Below are positions 27,702-37,065 of a DNA stretch of 64,000 nt, piece by piece. Position 1 is the first letter of the stretch; the number at the start of each line of letters is the position of its first letter. Below the pieces are notes generated by a model. It did not search any database, was not told the DNA's origin, and saw only the letters and a program-made list of their open reading frames with translations. Source of the stretch: Bin80 sp965215475. GTDB taxonomy: Bacteria; Bacteroidota; Rhodothermia; Rhodothermales; Bin80. The stretch is from the NCBI GenBank assembly GCA_965215475.1, contig OZ244061.1, forward strand, positions 992,001-1,056,000. Direction: 5' to 3'. Both the position numbers and the translations under genes were made by a program.

Positions 27702-29234
27702 TCAGATTTTTTTCAAATTATGACTTGCCAATCTGAAGATGAATAAGCCTATAATGATGGACAGAGGTACCACAACCAATGCATTGATTATATCACTTTT
27801 TATATCATCCGTAAATATAAGCCAAGAAGGACGTACAGCATAATATGTAGATTCAAAGATGATGATAAAAATACCAAGTAGAAATATATATATACCAATC
27901 AGGGCAAGTAGCAACAGAGCTGCTCGTTCCGTTTTCTTTCTTGAGCGATCTGGGAATTTTTGCTTATTCTGTTCTTCGGCGTACCTGTACGCATTGGAAT
28001 GACGATACCATTTATTTCTCAGGACAGGGATGGCCCATGTAAGCATCAAGAAGCCTATTGAACTCATGGATAGAGCAAATCCAAGCATGCTAGTAATGGC
28101 ATCCTGTAATTCGGAATCGCCCCAATTGGTTTTTGCAAGATCACGGGCGACACCCACAGCCTCAATGACGCCGAGGAGTACAAGAATTCCGCCAATTAAT
28201 AGAAATAGCCAATCCAAGGGATTCACTTTGTTTTTAGATTGGCTAACTGGTTTACTTTTTTGTTTCCCGTTTATGTTTTTGTCTTCGGGCTTGACCTCAA
28301 TCTTGTTCTCTGCAATAGGTGAGTTATCTGCCTCACCATAGTTGGAGAGCTTTGCCAACAATGTATCACAGTTCTGTATTCGCTTATCGGGGTTTACGGC
28401 CAAACAGCTATCAATGGCATGCAGAATCGTGTCGGAGAAACGACCTCTTCCGATATTTTTAGCGGATGGGAGTGGATCTTGATGCCCCTGCATAAGCTTA
28501 AGGGCCCTCTGTTGACTGGGGAGTGGATTGGGGGGAGAAAATGGCGGATCACCACCCGCTACCATTCTCCACATTACGGCTCCTATTCCGTATATGTCTG
28601 TCCAAGATCCGATTACTCCTTCCCCTATTTGCTCCATGGCAGCATACCCATCAGAGTACGGAGCAGCCGATTTAGTGTGTCGGCTGATTTCATGTTTTGC
28701 AGCGCCGAAGTCAATCAGAACGGGGACACGATCTGTACGCCGAATCAGGATATTGGACGGTTTAATATCTCGGTGACAGACGCCCGCTTCGTGTACGGTT
28801 CGTAGCCCTCTCAGTAATGGTAGAGTTACCTGAAGCAGATCTTGTTCTGTAAATGGTTCTCCGCGTTTCTCTCGCCGTTCCAAAAGTACGGATAGTGGTA
28901 ATCCATGCACATAATCCATAATGATATATGCGGTGCCATTGGCGTGGAATAGATCCCTGCAATTCACAATATTCGGGCAATCCCGAAATTTTTCCAATTG
29001 TTTTGCCTCTTTAACAAACCGATCTAGACTCTCTTCAAACGAGGTTTGGAATTCAGGCTTACTGGGCTGGACGATTTGATTTCGTCGGACACACAATTCG
29101 GAGGGGAAGTATTCCTTGATGGCGACTTCAATTCCCAATTCTCGGTGCTTCCCCTTATATACCATACCAAATCCACCGTGCCCAATTACCGAGCGTATTT
29201 CGTATGCTTTGAGAAAACCCCCTTTGCTTAACAT
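27702..29234 (-). CDS. Ser/Thr protein kinase with four C-terminal TM helices
   Basis: 510 residues. The kinase domain (about 10-275) has the Gly loop GHGGFGMVYKG, VAIKEYFPSE with the ATP-binding Lys, catalytic CHRDIKPSNIL and LIDFGAAKH, and it looks active. A basic linker follows, then four hydrophobic segments (for example LDWLFLLIGGILVLLGVIEA and IYIFLLGIFIIIF) in the last 180 residues. The N-terminal 230 residues are very close to the larger kinase upstream, and about 295 bp of DNA are almost identical between them. It presumably phosphorylates FHA partners or channel components of the block. Confidence 0.92.
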   Translation of the reverse strand: MLSKGGFLKAYEIRSVIGHGGFGMVYKGKHRELGIEVAIKEYFPSELCVRRNQIVQPSKPEFQTSFEESLDRFVKEAKQLEKFRDCPNIVNCRDLFHANGTAYIIMDYVHGLPLSVLLERREKRGEPFTEQDLLQVTLPLLRGLRTVHEAGVCHRDIKPSNILIRRTDRVPVLIDFGAAKHEISRHTKSAAPYSDGYAAMEQIGEGVIGSWTDIYGIGAVMWRMVAGGDPPFSPPNPLPSQQRALKLMQGHQDPLPSAKNIGRGRFSDTILHAIDSCLAVNPDKRIQNCDTLLAKLSNYGEADNSPIAENKIEVKPEDKNINGKQKSKPVSQSKNKVNPLDWLFLLIGGILVLLGVIEAVGVARDLAKTNWGDSELQDAITSMLGFALSMSSIGFLMLTWAIPVLRNKWYRHSNAYRYAEEQNKQKFPDRSRKKTERAALLLLALIGIYIFLLGIFIIIFESTYYAVRPSWLIFTDDIKSDIINALVVVPLSIIIGLFIFRLASHNLKKI

Positions 29235-29401
29235 ATGCTCACTTTTCTATAATCTTGCGCAACGTGTAGGATTGATCGGATTCTACAGCCAAGATCTAGG
29301 GTAAGGAAAATGTGTTTCTTAGATACTACCACTAATTCGTTTTTGATTTGTCGGATAAAAATTTCACAAGGATATTTTATCCTGAACTGCCAACTATGAG
29401 G

Positions 29402-30232
29402 TTATCGAATTTTCAGATTGCCAGAAGTATTATTCCAACTCAATACGCGCTTCGTTCGAAGATCAATATCTACCGTACTGTACTCATAACTCCAAACTTC
29501 ATGTCCGAGAGCATCATAGGTGTTGATACTTTTTGGAGTTCCTTGAATTTGTAGGACTACATCAGAATGAGAACCTCTCGTGAAATTTTGTACACCAGAT
29601 CTTGGGATCTCAGGTTTAAGGGATACCTTCAGATTGCCAGAAGTATTATTCCAACTCAATACGCGCTTCGTTCGAAGATCAATATCTACCGTACTGTACT
29701 CATAACTCCAAACTTCATGTCCGAGGGCATCATAGGTGTTGATACTTTTTGGAGTTCCTTGAATTTGTAGGACTACATCAGAATGAGAACCTCTCGTGAA
29801 ATTTTGTACACCAGATCTTGGGATCTCAGGTTTAAGGGATACCTTCAGATTGCCAGAAGTATTATTCCAACTCAATACGCGCTTCGTTCGAAGATCAATA
29901 TCTACCGTACTGTACTCATAACTCCAAACTTCATGTCCGAGGGCATCATAGGTGTTGATACTTTTTGGAGTTCCTTGAATTTGTAGGACTACATCAGAAT
30001 GAGAACCTCTCGTGAAATTTTGTACACCAGATCTTGGGATCTCAGGTTTAAGGGATACCTTCAGATTGCCAGAAGTATTATTCCAACTCAATACGCGCTT
30101 CGTTCGAAGATCAATATCTACCGTACTGTACTCATAACTCCAAACTTCATGTCCGAGAGCATCATAGGTGTTGATACTTTTTGGAGTTCCTTGAATTTGT
30201 AGGACTACATCAGAATGAGAACCTCTCGTGAA
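29402..30232 (-). repeat. Four near-identical 216-bp tandem repeats inside the kinase gene
   Basis: Period 216 bp (72 codons). Only one or two base differences separate the copies by eye, for example GAGAGCATC versus GAGGGCATC near 29510, 29726, 29942 and 30158. The near identity points to recent expansion or ongoing homogenisation, and the copy number may vary between strains. Confidence 0.9.
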
Positions 30233-32746
30233 AACATTGTTGGACACAGTTATAGCAGATGGCTGGGGCGTTGAATTTTTCCTGAGTGTACTGGGCCGAG
30301 ACTGTTGAGATTGGGCAGAGGATCTACTGTTAGCAGGAGAGATTGACTGGTTGTTAGATTCAGAACCTAAATCCAGATGTCCCTCAAGTATCGTCTGAGC
30401 TTCTGCGTGCCCTTGTTCCGCCGCGCGGCGATACCATTTGACGGCTTCTCGATCATTTTCCGGTATGCCCTCACCGAGATCATAGCTGAGCCCTAGATAG
30501 AACTGCGCCTCTGCGTGCCCTTGTTCCGCCGCGCGGCGATACCATTCGACGGCTTCTCGGTCGTTTTCCGGTATGCCGTCACCGAGGTCATAGCTGAGTC
30601 CAAGATAGAACTGTGCCTCTGCATATCCTTGTTCAGCTGCTTGGCGATACCATTTGACGGCTTCCTGATCATTCTCTGGCATGCCTTTCCCTGAGTCGTA
30701 GCTGAGACCTAGATAGAACTGCGCCTCTGCGTGTCCTTGTTCCGCCGCGCGGCGATACCATTCGACGGCTTCTCGGTCATTTTTGGTTACACCTTCACCG
30801 AGATCATAGCTGAGTCCAAGAAAGAACTGTGCTTCTGTATGTCCTTGTTCAGCTGCTCGGTGATACCATTTGACAGCCTCCTGATCATTCTCCAGCACGC
30901 CTTCCCCCGAGTCGTAGCTGAGTCCGAGATAGAACTGTGCCTCTGCAATTCCCTGTTCAGCTGCTCGGTGATACCATTTGACAGCCTCCTGATCATTCTC
31001 TGGTATGCCTTCACCACTATCGTGTATGAGCCCCAGAAAAAATTGTGCTAGTGCGTCTCCGTGGTCTGCAGCAGGACGAAGCCATTTGACAGCTTCTCGG
31101 TTATCTTTTGGTGCACTGTTACCGGTATAATACCGTAAACCCAGATTGCGTTGTACCCAGGCGAGTCCCTGTTCAGCAGCTAAATGATACAATCTGAAGC
31201 CCTCTGGTATATTCTCCTGTACGCCTTCACCATTCAAGTACATGTATCCAAGTATGCCCTGTGCATCGGCATCTCCTTGGTTGGAAAGGGTATGAAGTTG
31301 TTCTAAAACCGATTGATATAATCGGATACCTTCTATCTCATCTTGCTGTACTCCTCTGCCATTGTAGTACATATGTCCTAGCCATGCTTGTGCTTGTGCA
31401 TCTCCCTGATCGGCTGCATGCTTGAACCACTTTGCGGATTCTTCATCGTTTTGTAGAAATCCTTCTCCACGATAATACATTTCTCCGATCATTCGCTGTG
31501 CATACGCATCTCCCTGCTCAGCAGCAAGCTGAAACCATTCTGACGCTTCACTGAAATTCTGCGCTACCCCTTCCCCATAGTAGTATGCATTCCCCTGTGC
31601 CACAGCTGAGACGACTGCTTGTGCATCCTGGTTGTCTGTGTCAATGGAATTCGCAATGATTCCGATTGTAATCATCAGGAAAAGGAGGAATCCAAGGAGC
31701 CCCAATATTAGCAGAATCGGTTTTTTGCTCTTCTGGCGAAATCTTCCTTTCGGGTTTTGTAATGTGCTTTGATTTGCTATCGATGTTTTTGGATCATTTT
31801 TCTTTTCATCTATTACGGGAAGAGGATTAAATGTCTCCGATAATTCACTTTCGCGGTCAAGTTTTTCCAAAAATTTGCTGCAATTTTGAATCCGATCATT
31901 AACGTTAAGGACCAGGCAGTCGTCAATAGCTTTCAGAATGCTTTCTGAGAACCGTTGTTCACCAATTTCTATAGCAGGAGGCAACGGATCCCTGCGCCCA
32001 TTCATCAATTCAAATGCTCTTTTTTGACTGCTGAGTGGGTTTGGGGGTGAAAATGGCGGAGCACCACCGGCCACCATTCTCCACATCACAGCGCCCACTC
32101 CGTATATGTCTGTCCAAGGGCCAATTTCTCCCTCTCCAATTTGCTCTAGGGCAGCATAGCCATCTGAGTAAGGAGCAAATGATTTGGTATGCCTACTAAT
32201 TTCGTGTTTTGCTGCTCCGAAGTCAATTAGAACAGGGGCGCGATCTGTTCTGCGAATCAGGATATTGGATGGTTTAATGTCTCGGTGACAGACACCCGAT
32301 TCATGCACAATTTCCAGCCCTTTCAACAACGGCAGGATTACCTGAAGCAGATCTTGTTCTGTAAATGGTTCTCCGCGTTTCTCTCGCCGTTCCAGAAGTA
32401 CGGATAGTGGTAATCCATGCACATAATCCATAATGATATATGCGGTGCCATTGGCGTGGAATAGATCCCTGCAATTCACAATATTCGGGCAATCCCGAAA
32501 TTTTTCCAATTGTTTTGCCTCTTTAACAAACCGATCTAAACTCTCTTCAAACGAGGTTTGGAATTCAGGCTTACTGGGCTGGACGATTTGATTTCGTCGG
32601 ACACACAATTCGGAGGGGAAGTATTCCTTGATCGCAACTTCAATTCCGAGTTCCCGGTGCACTCCTTTGTACACCACACCAAATCCTCCCTGCCCGATTA
32701 CTGAGCGTATTTCGTATGCTTTGAGAAAATATCCTTTATCTAACAT
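29402..32746 (-). CDS. Ser/Thr protein kinase with TM helix, Sel1 repeats and four identical C-terminal repeats
   Basis: 1114 residues from the ATG at 32746, chosen because MLDKGYFLKAYEIRSVIG aligns with the start of the paralogue; the open frame begins 4 codons earlier. The kinase domain (about 10-275) has GQGGFGVVYKG, VAIKEYF (Lys40), CHRDIKPSNIL and LIDFGAAKH. A TM helix lies near 345-368 (ILLILGLLGFLLFLMITIGI). About eleven Sel1-type repeats (YYxGEGVxxNDxEAVKWYRxAAEQG) follow, probably outside the cytoplasm. The last 290 residues are four 72-residue repeats starting FTRGSHSDVVLQIQGTPKSI, resembling an SmpA/OmlA-like beta unit. It is the first gene of block A. Confidence 0.9.
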   Translation of the reverse strand: MLDKGYFLKAYEIRSVIGQGGFGVVYKGVHRELGIEVAIKEYFPSELCVRRNQIVQPSKPEFQTSFEESLDRFVKEAKQLEKFRDCPNIVNCRDLFHANGTAYIIMDYVHGLPLSVLLERREKRGEPFTEQDLLQVILPLLKGLEIVHESGVCHRDIKPSNILIRRTDRAPVLIDFGAAKHEISRHTKSFAPYSDGYAALEQIGEGEIGPWTDIYGVGAVMWRMVAGGAPPFSPPNPLSSQKRAFELMNGRRDPLPPAIEIGEQRFSESILKAIDDCLVLNVNDRIQNCSKFLEKLDRESELSETFNPLPVIDEKKNDPKTSIANQSTLQNPKGRFRQKSKKPILLILGLLGFLLFLMITIGIIANSIDTDNQDAQAVVSAVAQGNAYYYGEGVAQNFSEASEWFQLAAEQGDAYAQRMIGEMYYRGEGFLQNDEESAKWFKHAADQGDAQAQAWLGHMYYNGRGVQQDEIEGIRLYQSVLEQLHTLSNQGDADAQGILGYMYLNGEGVQENIPEGFRLYHLAAEQGLAWVQRNLGLRYYTGNSAPKDNREAVKWLRPAADHGDALAQFFLGLIHDSGEGIPENDQEAVKWYHRAAEQGIAEAQFYLGLSYDSGEGVLENDQEAVKWYHRAAEQGHTEAQFFLGLSYDLGEGVTKNDREAVEWYRRAAEQGHAEAQFYLGLSYDSGKGMPENDQEAVKWYRQAAEQGYAEAQFYLGLSYDLGDGIPENDREAVEWYRRAAEQGHAEAQFYLGLSYDLGEGIPENDREAVKWYRRAAEQGHAEAQTILEGHLDLGSESNNQSISPANSRSSAQSQQSRPSTLRKNSTPQPSAITVSNNVFTRGSHSDVVLQIQGTPKSINTYDALGHEVWSYEYSTVDIDLRTKRVLSWNNTSGNLKVSLKPEIPRSGVQNFTRGSHSDVVLQIQGTPKSINTYDALGHEVWSYEYSTVDIDLRTKRVLSWNNTSGNLKVSLKPEIPRSGVQNFTRGSHSDVVLQIQGTPKSINTYDALGHEVWSYEYSTVDIDLRTKRVLSWNNTSGNLKVSLKPEIPRSGVQNFTRGSHSDVVLQIQGTPKSINTYDALGHEVWSYEYSTVDIDLRTKRVLSWNNTSGNLKIR

Positions 32747-32757
32747 CTGAATACACA

Positions 32758-32914
32758 AGCGTTTGGCGAGTGCCTTACCTCGGGCTTATAACCTCGTAGC
32801 ACATCCATAAGCTCCTCTTTCTATTGAGCATCTTGCAAAACCTCTGTTTTTCAGACAGAAAAGATCCCCACTGACGCTCTCAGAGCAGTGTTTGTACTCA
32901 ATCTAACAGGTTTT
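32758..32914 (+). repeat. 157-bp direct repeat, copy 2 (right edge of block A)
   Basis: Second copy of 22759-22915. It starts with a truncated copy of the SprT-like gene's last codons (SVWRVPYLGL then stop), now without the gene. It sits directly upstream of the kinase start codon at 32746. Confidence 0.85.
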
Positions 32915-32919
32915 GCAAG
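32832..32919 (+). repeat. Palindromic MITE-like element, copy 2 (complete)
   Basis: 88 bp with terminal inverted repeats CTTGCAAAACCTCTGTT and AACAGGTTTTGCAAG. An internal palindrome surrounds GACGCTCTCAGAGC. It lies just downstream of the 3' end of block B. Same orientation as copy 1, opposite to copies 3 and 4. Confidence 0.8.
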
Positions 32920-32967
32920 AGGTTCCATTAAAACCAAATTACCGGATTGCATTGATTACAGCAACAT

Positions 32968-33777
32968 TCAATCTTCATCGGAAAGCTCAAATAACAGTCG
33001 TAAGTCAATGCGTCTGTTATAATCATTCCCTGGGTCATTCCGTATTGCGGGTCGCATTTCCCCATATCCACTCGTACTGAAAACTGGAACTCCTTGCGTA
33101 TTGTTCATTCCTTTGAGTGAAGGTTCACATGCTGTAATCATTTCGTATACGGAAGCAGCTCGCATTGATGAAAGCTCAAGATTGTTTTTAAACCTGCGCC
33201 CTAGTCCGACAGCAACACTGTCCGTGTGACCTTCAATAAGTATTGTACCCAGTAACCATCGAGATGTGATCTTTTCTTCACATTTCCGGTTTCTGGCAGG
33301 TTCTTGACAGTAGGGTGGACGAGCATATTTGACATCATTATTGCCTTGACGAATATTTGTACCGTTGGAGGAAATATGACATGGCACCAGCTCAGCCAGA
33401 GCTCTCGCCAGCCACCCAATATTAGATTCGTGGCGTGGAATGGGTTTTTCATCACCCAATGCAAAGTTAATTGCATCTTCAGAGAGTCGAAGTACTCCCT
33501 CTTCGGGGATCTCCACACTCATCCCCGAACCTTTAAGCCGATTCTTCAGTGTGCCCAAAATCTGATTACGCCTTTGAGTTAGTTCCACATGAATTGAGTC
33601 AGGCCCCAGTACAGATATTGAATCTTCCAGTACAGATATTTCATCTTCCAGATCCTCCTTTATTTTGTTGAATGTACTGTATCCCAATACACCTCCGATA
33701 ATGGCGATCACCACAATCGTAGTCATTAAATCTGTAATCGCCGGCCATACATTAACCCTATTTTGCCTCCTTCTCAT
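32968..33777 (-). CDS. ZorB-like MotB/OmpA-family protein
   Basis: 269 residues. An N-terminal membrane helix (WPAITDLMTTIVVIAIIGG, about 11-30) carries Asp16 at its start, the position of the ion-carrying Asp in MotB, ExbD and ZorB. A short coiled coil follows (about 38-58). The C-terminal half is an OmpA/MotB peptidoglycan-binding domain with EGHTDSVAV near 180, the ELSSMRAASVY helix and NRRIDLRLLF near the end. It ends 2 bp from the ZorA-like gene. The pair would form a peptidoglycan-anchored ion-driven motor as described for Zorya. The Zorya helicase and nuclease genes zorC/D are not seen here. Confidence 0.85.
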   Translation of the reverse strand: MRRRQNRVNVWPAITDLMTTIVVIAIIGGVLGYSTFNKIKEDLEDEISVLEDSISVLGPDSIHVELTQRRNQILGTLKNRLKGSGMSVEIPEEGVLRLSEDAINFALGDEKPIPRHESNIGWLARALAELVPCHISSNGTNIRQGNNDVKYARPPYCQEPARNRKCEEKITSRWLLGTILIEGHTDSVAVGLGRRFKNNLELSSMRAASVYEMITACEPSLKGMNNTQGVPVFSTSGYGEMRPAIRNDPGNDYNRRIDLRLLFELSDED

Positions 33778-33779
33778 GA

Positions 33780-35150
33780 CTATTTGCCTTCAATCTCATG
33801 AACCATATCTTGAATAAGGCTCACAAGTCCCTGAATAATTTTTTCTATAGCCTGATGCGTCTCACGAACGGTATCAATATACTGTGCCATCTTTTCGGAT
33901 ACAGGGGATAATGTTTCGGTAGCGATGGAACTTATAATCTCGTTGATGTTCTTTCCAGTTTCCTCGAGTTTTTCAGGAATTCCAGAAATAGCTTCCACTG
34001 ACTTCTGCAGATCATCTCCAAACTTAGGCATCGCTCTTACAGTTTTATCTAATTGATCAGCGATGCCTAGTAATGGATCAATGACACTGTTTATCATTTC
34101 CCCTTTAAGATCATTGAAAGATTTTATCAGTTCACTATTCTGCCCACTCAATTGACTTATCAGTTCACGCTGATAGTTATCAATTTTCGTTTCAAAGTCT
34201 TTAAGAACCTTTAAGAATTCTTTCTTCATTTCTGCAATAGCATTCCTTACTTCACTCCCAAATATCTGATCTATCGTTTCAACATCTAACGCGCTTTTGA
34301 TATTCTCGGGTAAACTCTTTATCTCGCTGGTCAACAATTGACGCTCATTGACTAGTTTATCGTGAATCTCAGATACTGTTTCTATATGATGTTCAAGACT
34401 TTTTAGGATTTCTGTTGTAGTTATTTCATGTGCTTGATGCCCTTCTTTTAATTCCGTAAGAATTATATCAACTTTATGAATTAAGTCTTTTTGGCTTCTA
34501 ATGACTTCCCGAGTCGTACTCTGTTGGTTTGCGAAGTTATCCTGCATCCTCTGCATGACCTTTGTCTGACCTTCCAAAAAATGAGGAATCATTTCAAAAA
34601 GATCAGTAGCATCTGCCTCACTCCATGCCTTCATTAATTCTTCCAGCTGTTCACTTAACTCGGTTTCCGGTTCTACCAGTGCATGAGCATCCATGATCTC
34701 GTCTTCCTTAGCACTTATTTCTTTATATGCTGTGGATAATATTATTGATGTGATCCGAAGATGCAAAATGACCCCAGATAGACTTGAAAATAAGGCAAGG
34801 AGAAAACCTGGGAGGATAGCCCACAATGGAAAAACATCTTGATCAATGTAATGACCTACTAAAACTGCTTCAAAAACAAATAAGGCCATTGTCCCCCCAA
34901 TACCAGTCACAAGGGATGCATTTGAAAATGATTGGATTTTGTTTAGGGGAGACTCTATCTTACGATCAAACTGGTTGAGTAGAGTGTCCGATACATGGAC
35001 TAATTTGGGATTGAATTTTGTTAGATTTACTACCGAACTGATTTCCGCTAATGCCTTCTGAGCACCATTCCAATTCTGGTATTGACGCCGGCACACATAA
35101 ATGAAGATGGCAAATTCTATGATAATAATAAGTAGTGGAAACATCATCAC
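33780..35150 (-). CDS. ZorA-like MotA-family protein with long coiled-coil tail
   Basis: 456 residues. TM helices lie at about 4-20, 79-98 (SLVTGIGGTMALFVFEAVLV) and 108-131 (FPLWAILPGFLLALFSSLSG and on), which match the channel-lining helices of the MotA/ExbB family. Residues about 165-456 form a long cytoplasmic coiled coil with many heptads. ZorA of the Zorya defence system has the same plan: a MotA-like body and an intracellular tail. The gene overlaps the upstream lipoprotein gene by 4 bp and precedes the ZorB-like gene by 2 bp. The N-terminus starts MMMF; any of the three Met may be used. Confidence 0.8.
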   Translation of the reverse strand: MMMFPLLIIIIEFAIFIYVCRRQYQNWNGAQKALAEISSVVNLTKFNPKLVHVSDTLLNQFDRKIESPLNKIQSFSNASLVTGIGGTMALFVFEAVLVGHYIDQDVFPLWAILPGFLLALFSSLSGVILHLRITSIILSTAYKEISAKEDEIMDAHALVEPETELSEQLEELMKAWSEADATDLFEMIPHFLEGQTKVMQRMQDNFANQQSTTREVIRSQKDLIHKVDIILTELKEGHQAHEITTTEILKSLEHHIETVSEIHDKLVNERQLLTSEIKSLPENIKSALDVETIDQIFGSEVRNAIAEMKKEFLKVLKDFETKIDNYQRELISQLSGQNSELIKSFNDLKGEMINSVIDPLLGIADQLDKTVRAMPKFGDDLQKSVEAISGIPEKLEETGKNINEIISSIATETLSPVSEKMAQYIDTVRETHQAIEKIIQGLVSLIQDMVHEIEGK

Positions 35151-36484
35151 TGAGATTTACAATTATCAAGCGGTGGGGCAGGATCAATGACAGCTTGATA
35201 ATGGCTTGGCCTTAGACCATTAATGAATGGATCAATCCCAGGTGTTAGATTGCTTTCATGTAAAATCGATGACCAATCAGCCCAATCACTCTGCCCTTGA
35301 TATTCTATCCTTCCCATCAGCTTTGATGGGTTATCACATAATTCTTGACTCTTCTTTTCTTGATTAAGAGTTTTGCAGTTAACCTCTAAGTTGACCTGTG
35401 CGCTATTGATTTCACTCATACTTGCTCTGAATAAGTTTTCAAAACCACTCAGTTCTATATTCATGATTGATATCAGGCTATCTGAAAACCCTCCCACCAA
35501 ACTATGAGCATCATTATCTTTACAGTAATACCCATCTTCGTTAAGTCCAACGATCTCATAACCAGTTGTAGTGTTATCCTCACGTGCAGGGTACCAGAAA
35601 AAGCTGTTCCGACTTTCTAATTGGCCCTGAGTTAGATTCTCATACTCTATCTCTAAACCCATTGCTTCTAAATCTTTGGCAAACCAAGAGATCATGTTGT
35701 TAACCGAGTTGTTCTCGGAAGTTTGGCCTTCTAATCTCCAGCCCATTATGAGTACATAAAATGGCCTCTTTACTCTTGTGTTCAATAGTTGATAGCGATC
35801 TTCAAAATCATTGAATTCGCATCCTAATGGACCTTGTATCATTTGACATGGCCCCTTTTGCACTCCCCAATAATCCATTCGGATTCCTATAATTGCCATA
35901 TCGATTTTGCCTGAATTATAGTGTGCATTCATCACAGAGTTACTGAGATAGGGTAGCAGAGCTAGAGGTCCGGTCACATCTCTTGTCGTAGCAATCAAAT
36001 CACTGACTAATGCAGCTCCCTTAAATTTGCCACTCTTCAGGCCTTCAATTACATATTCTATTCCTTGATCAAGACGGGACTCGTTTCCATAAAAAAAATC
36101 TCTTAACATTCCACTGTCACAATTAACCGAGGTAATGGAGTACGTAACTCCCAAACAACTCAAGGAAGACTCCCTTCCTCCATAAGCAGTTTTTAATCGC
36201 GCAGATTTTAACGAGTGATTAATTAAATTCAGAGTTGATTGACTGTCAGGATCAGTCCTATGAACATATCCTCCCATAGGAATAGATTGATCCCACAGAA
36301 TTTGAAATTCATGTGTGATTGAGTCAGGAGCAATAATTTCAATCTCAGAAGCCCCCCATTGTGGTTTGATTTCAGCTTGACGCTTCAGCGGAAGCGTAGT
36401 AGCATGAGGATCGCAGGCGGGTATCACTAATATTGTACTTATAATGATCAATCCTGTAAAGATGTTAACTGCCAGTATTTTCAT
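35147..36484 (-). CDS. Uncharacterised lipoprotein of block B
   Basis: 445 residues. The signal peptide ends LVIPAC (Cys24), a lipobox, so it is likely an outer-membrane or periplasmic lipoprotein. No domain is recognised. The mature part begins with an EIEIIAPDSITHEFQILWDQ strand region, includes FYVLIMGWRLEG (a pattern seen in receptor- or VWA-like extracellular domains), and has several cysteines that could form disulfides. It overlaps the ZorA-like gene by 4 bp, which ties it to the motor and suggests it is the sensor or anchor in the envelope. That role is inference. Confidence 0.7.
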   Translation of the reverse strand: MKILAVNIFTGLIIISTILVIPACDPHATTLPLKRQAEIKPQWGASEIEIIAPDSITHEFQILWDQSIPMGGYVHRTDPDSQSTLNLINHSLKSARLKTAYGGRESSLSCLGVTYSITSVNCDSGMLRDFFYGNESRLDQGIEYVIEGLKSGKFKGAALVSDLIATTRDVTGPLALLPYLSNSVMNAHYNSGKIDMAIIGIRMDYWGVQKGPCQMIQGPLGCEFNDFEDRYQLLNTRVKRPFYVLIMGWRLEGQTSENNSVNNMISWFAKDLEAMGLEIEYENLTQGQLESRNSFFWYPAREDNTTTGYEIVGLNEDGYYCKDNDAHSLVGGFSDSLISIMNIELSGFENLFRASMSEINSAQVNLEVNCKTLNQEKKSQELCDNPSKLMGRIEYQGQSDWADWSSILHESNLTPGIDPFINGLRPSHYQAVIDPAPPLDNCKSQ

Positions 36485-36529
36485 GTTAGCTCAGACATTT
36501 TCTTCCAATATTTGCAATTGTGATGCAAC

Positions 36530-37003
36530 TTATCTCTTAATCGGTTTAAGTTCCTGAACTACTCGCATAGTATTTTCCGAAGTACTTAAAATTCTCTTTA
36601 ATCTTGCAAGTGTTCGGGGATTCCGATAATACAATCTTTTATCCATCCTGTAGAGTGATCGTAATATTTTGCACACTACCTGCAGAGCCGCTTTCACTGG
36701 AAAAGATATAAACTGACGTAGACTATTTTGCCCATGCTCAGTAGTCAACTGGGACGAGGACTGAATCCTCTCAGATTGAATCTCATTGTATAAATGGAAT
36801 TGAGGTATATCCCTGACTACATCCAACATCCTATGAAGAATGTAGCAGGATTGAGGGGATGGGCGCTTAGTTATTTTCCTGTCAAGATCATGAAGGGATC
36901 TAGCCCCCCATTTAACAACGAAAATAGCCCATGGAATTATCTGGTAGGAAGTGATTGTATCACAATGTAATTTACTAATTGGGAGAAGCGGGAACGGCAT
37001 CAC
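36530..37003 (-). CDS. Small basic hypothetical protein of block B
   Basis: 157 residues, rich in Arg and Lys, no clear TM helix or known domain. The C-terminal half (VKAALQVVCKILRSLYRMDK and ARLKRILSTSENTMRVVQEL) is probably helical. It lies between the lipoprotein and the zinc-ribbon protein on the same strand with 45 and 62 bp gaps. It has normal coding length but no recognisable relatives. Confidence 0.5.
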   Translation of the reverse strand: MMPFPLLPISKLHCDTITSYQIIPWAIFVVKWGARSLHDLDRKITKRPSPQSCYILHRMLDVVRDIPQFHLYNEIQSERIQSSSQLTTEHGQNSLRQFISFPVKAALQVVCKILRSLYRMDKRLYYRNPRTLARLKRILSTSENTMRVVQELKPIKR

Positions 37004-37065
37004 TCTTATTGATTAGTCAGTCAATTGATAAGCCTCATCAACAAACTGCTATAATTTTCTATTAA

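Noticed and set aside
29567..30202. Three identical 67-residue plus-strand frames
   Set aside because: They are antisense shadows of the 216-bp repeats in the kinase gene.
29402..30232. Possible CRISPR-like array from regular repeats
   Set aside because: The repeat unit is 216 bp, has no unique spacers, and is entirely in frame inside the kinase gene.
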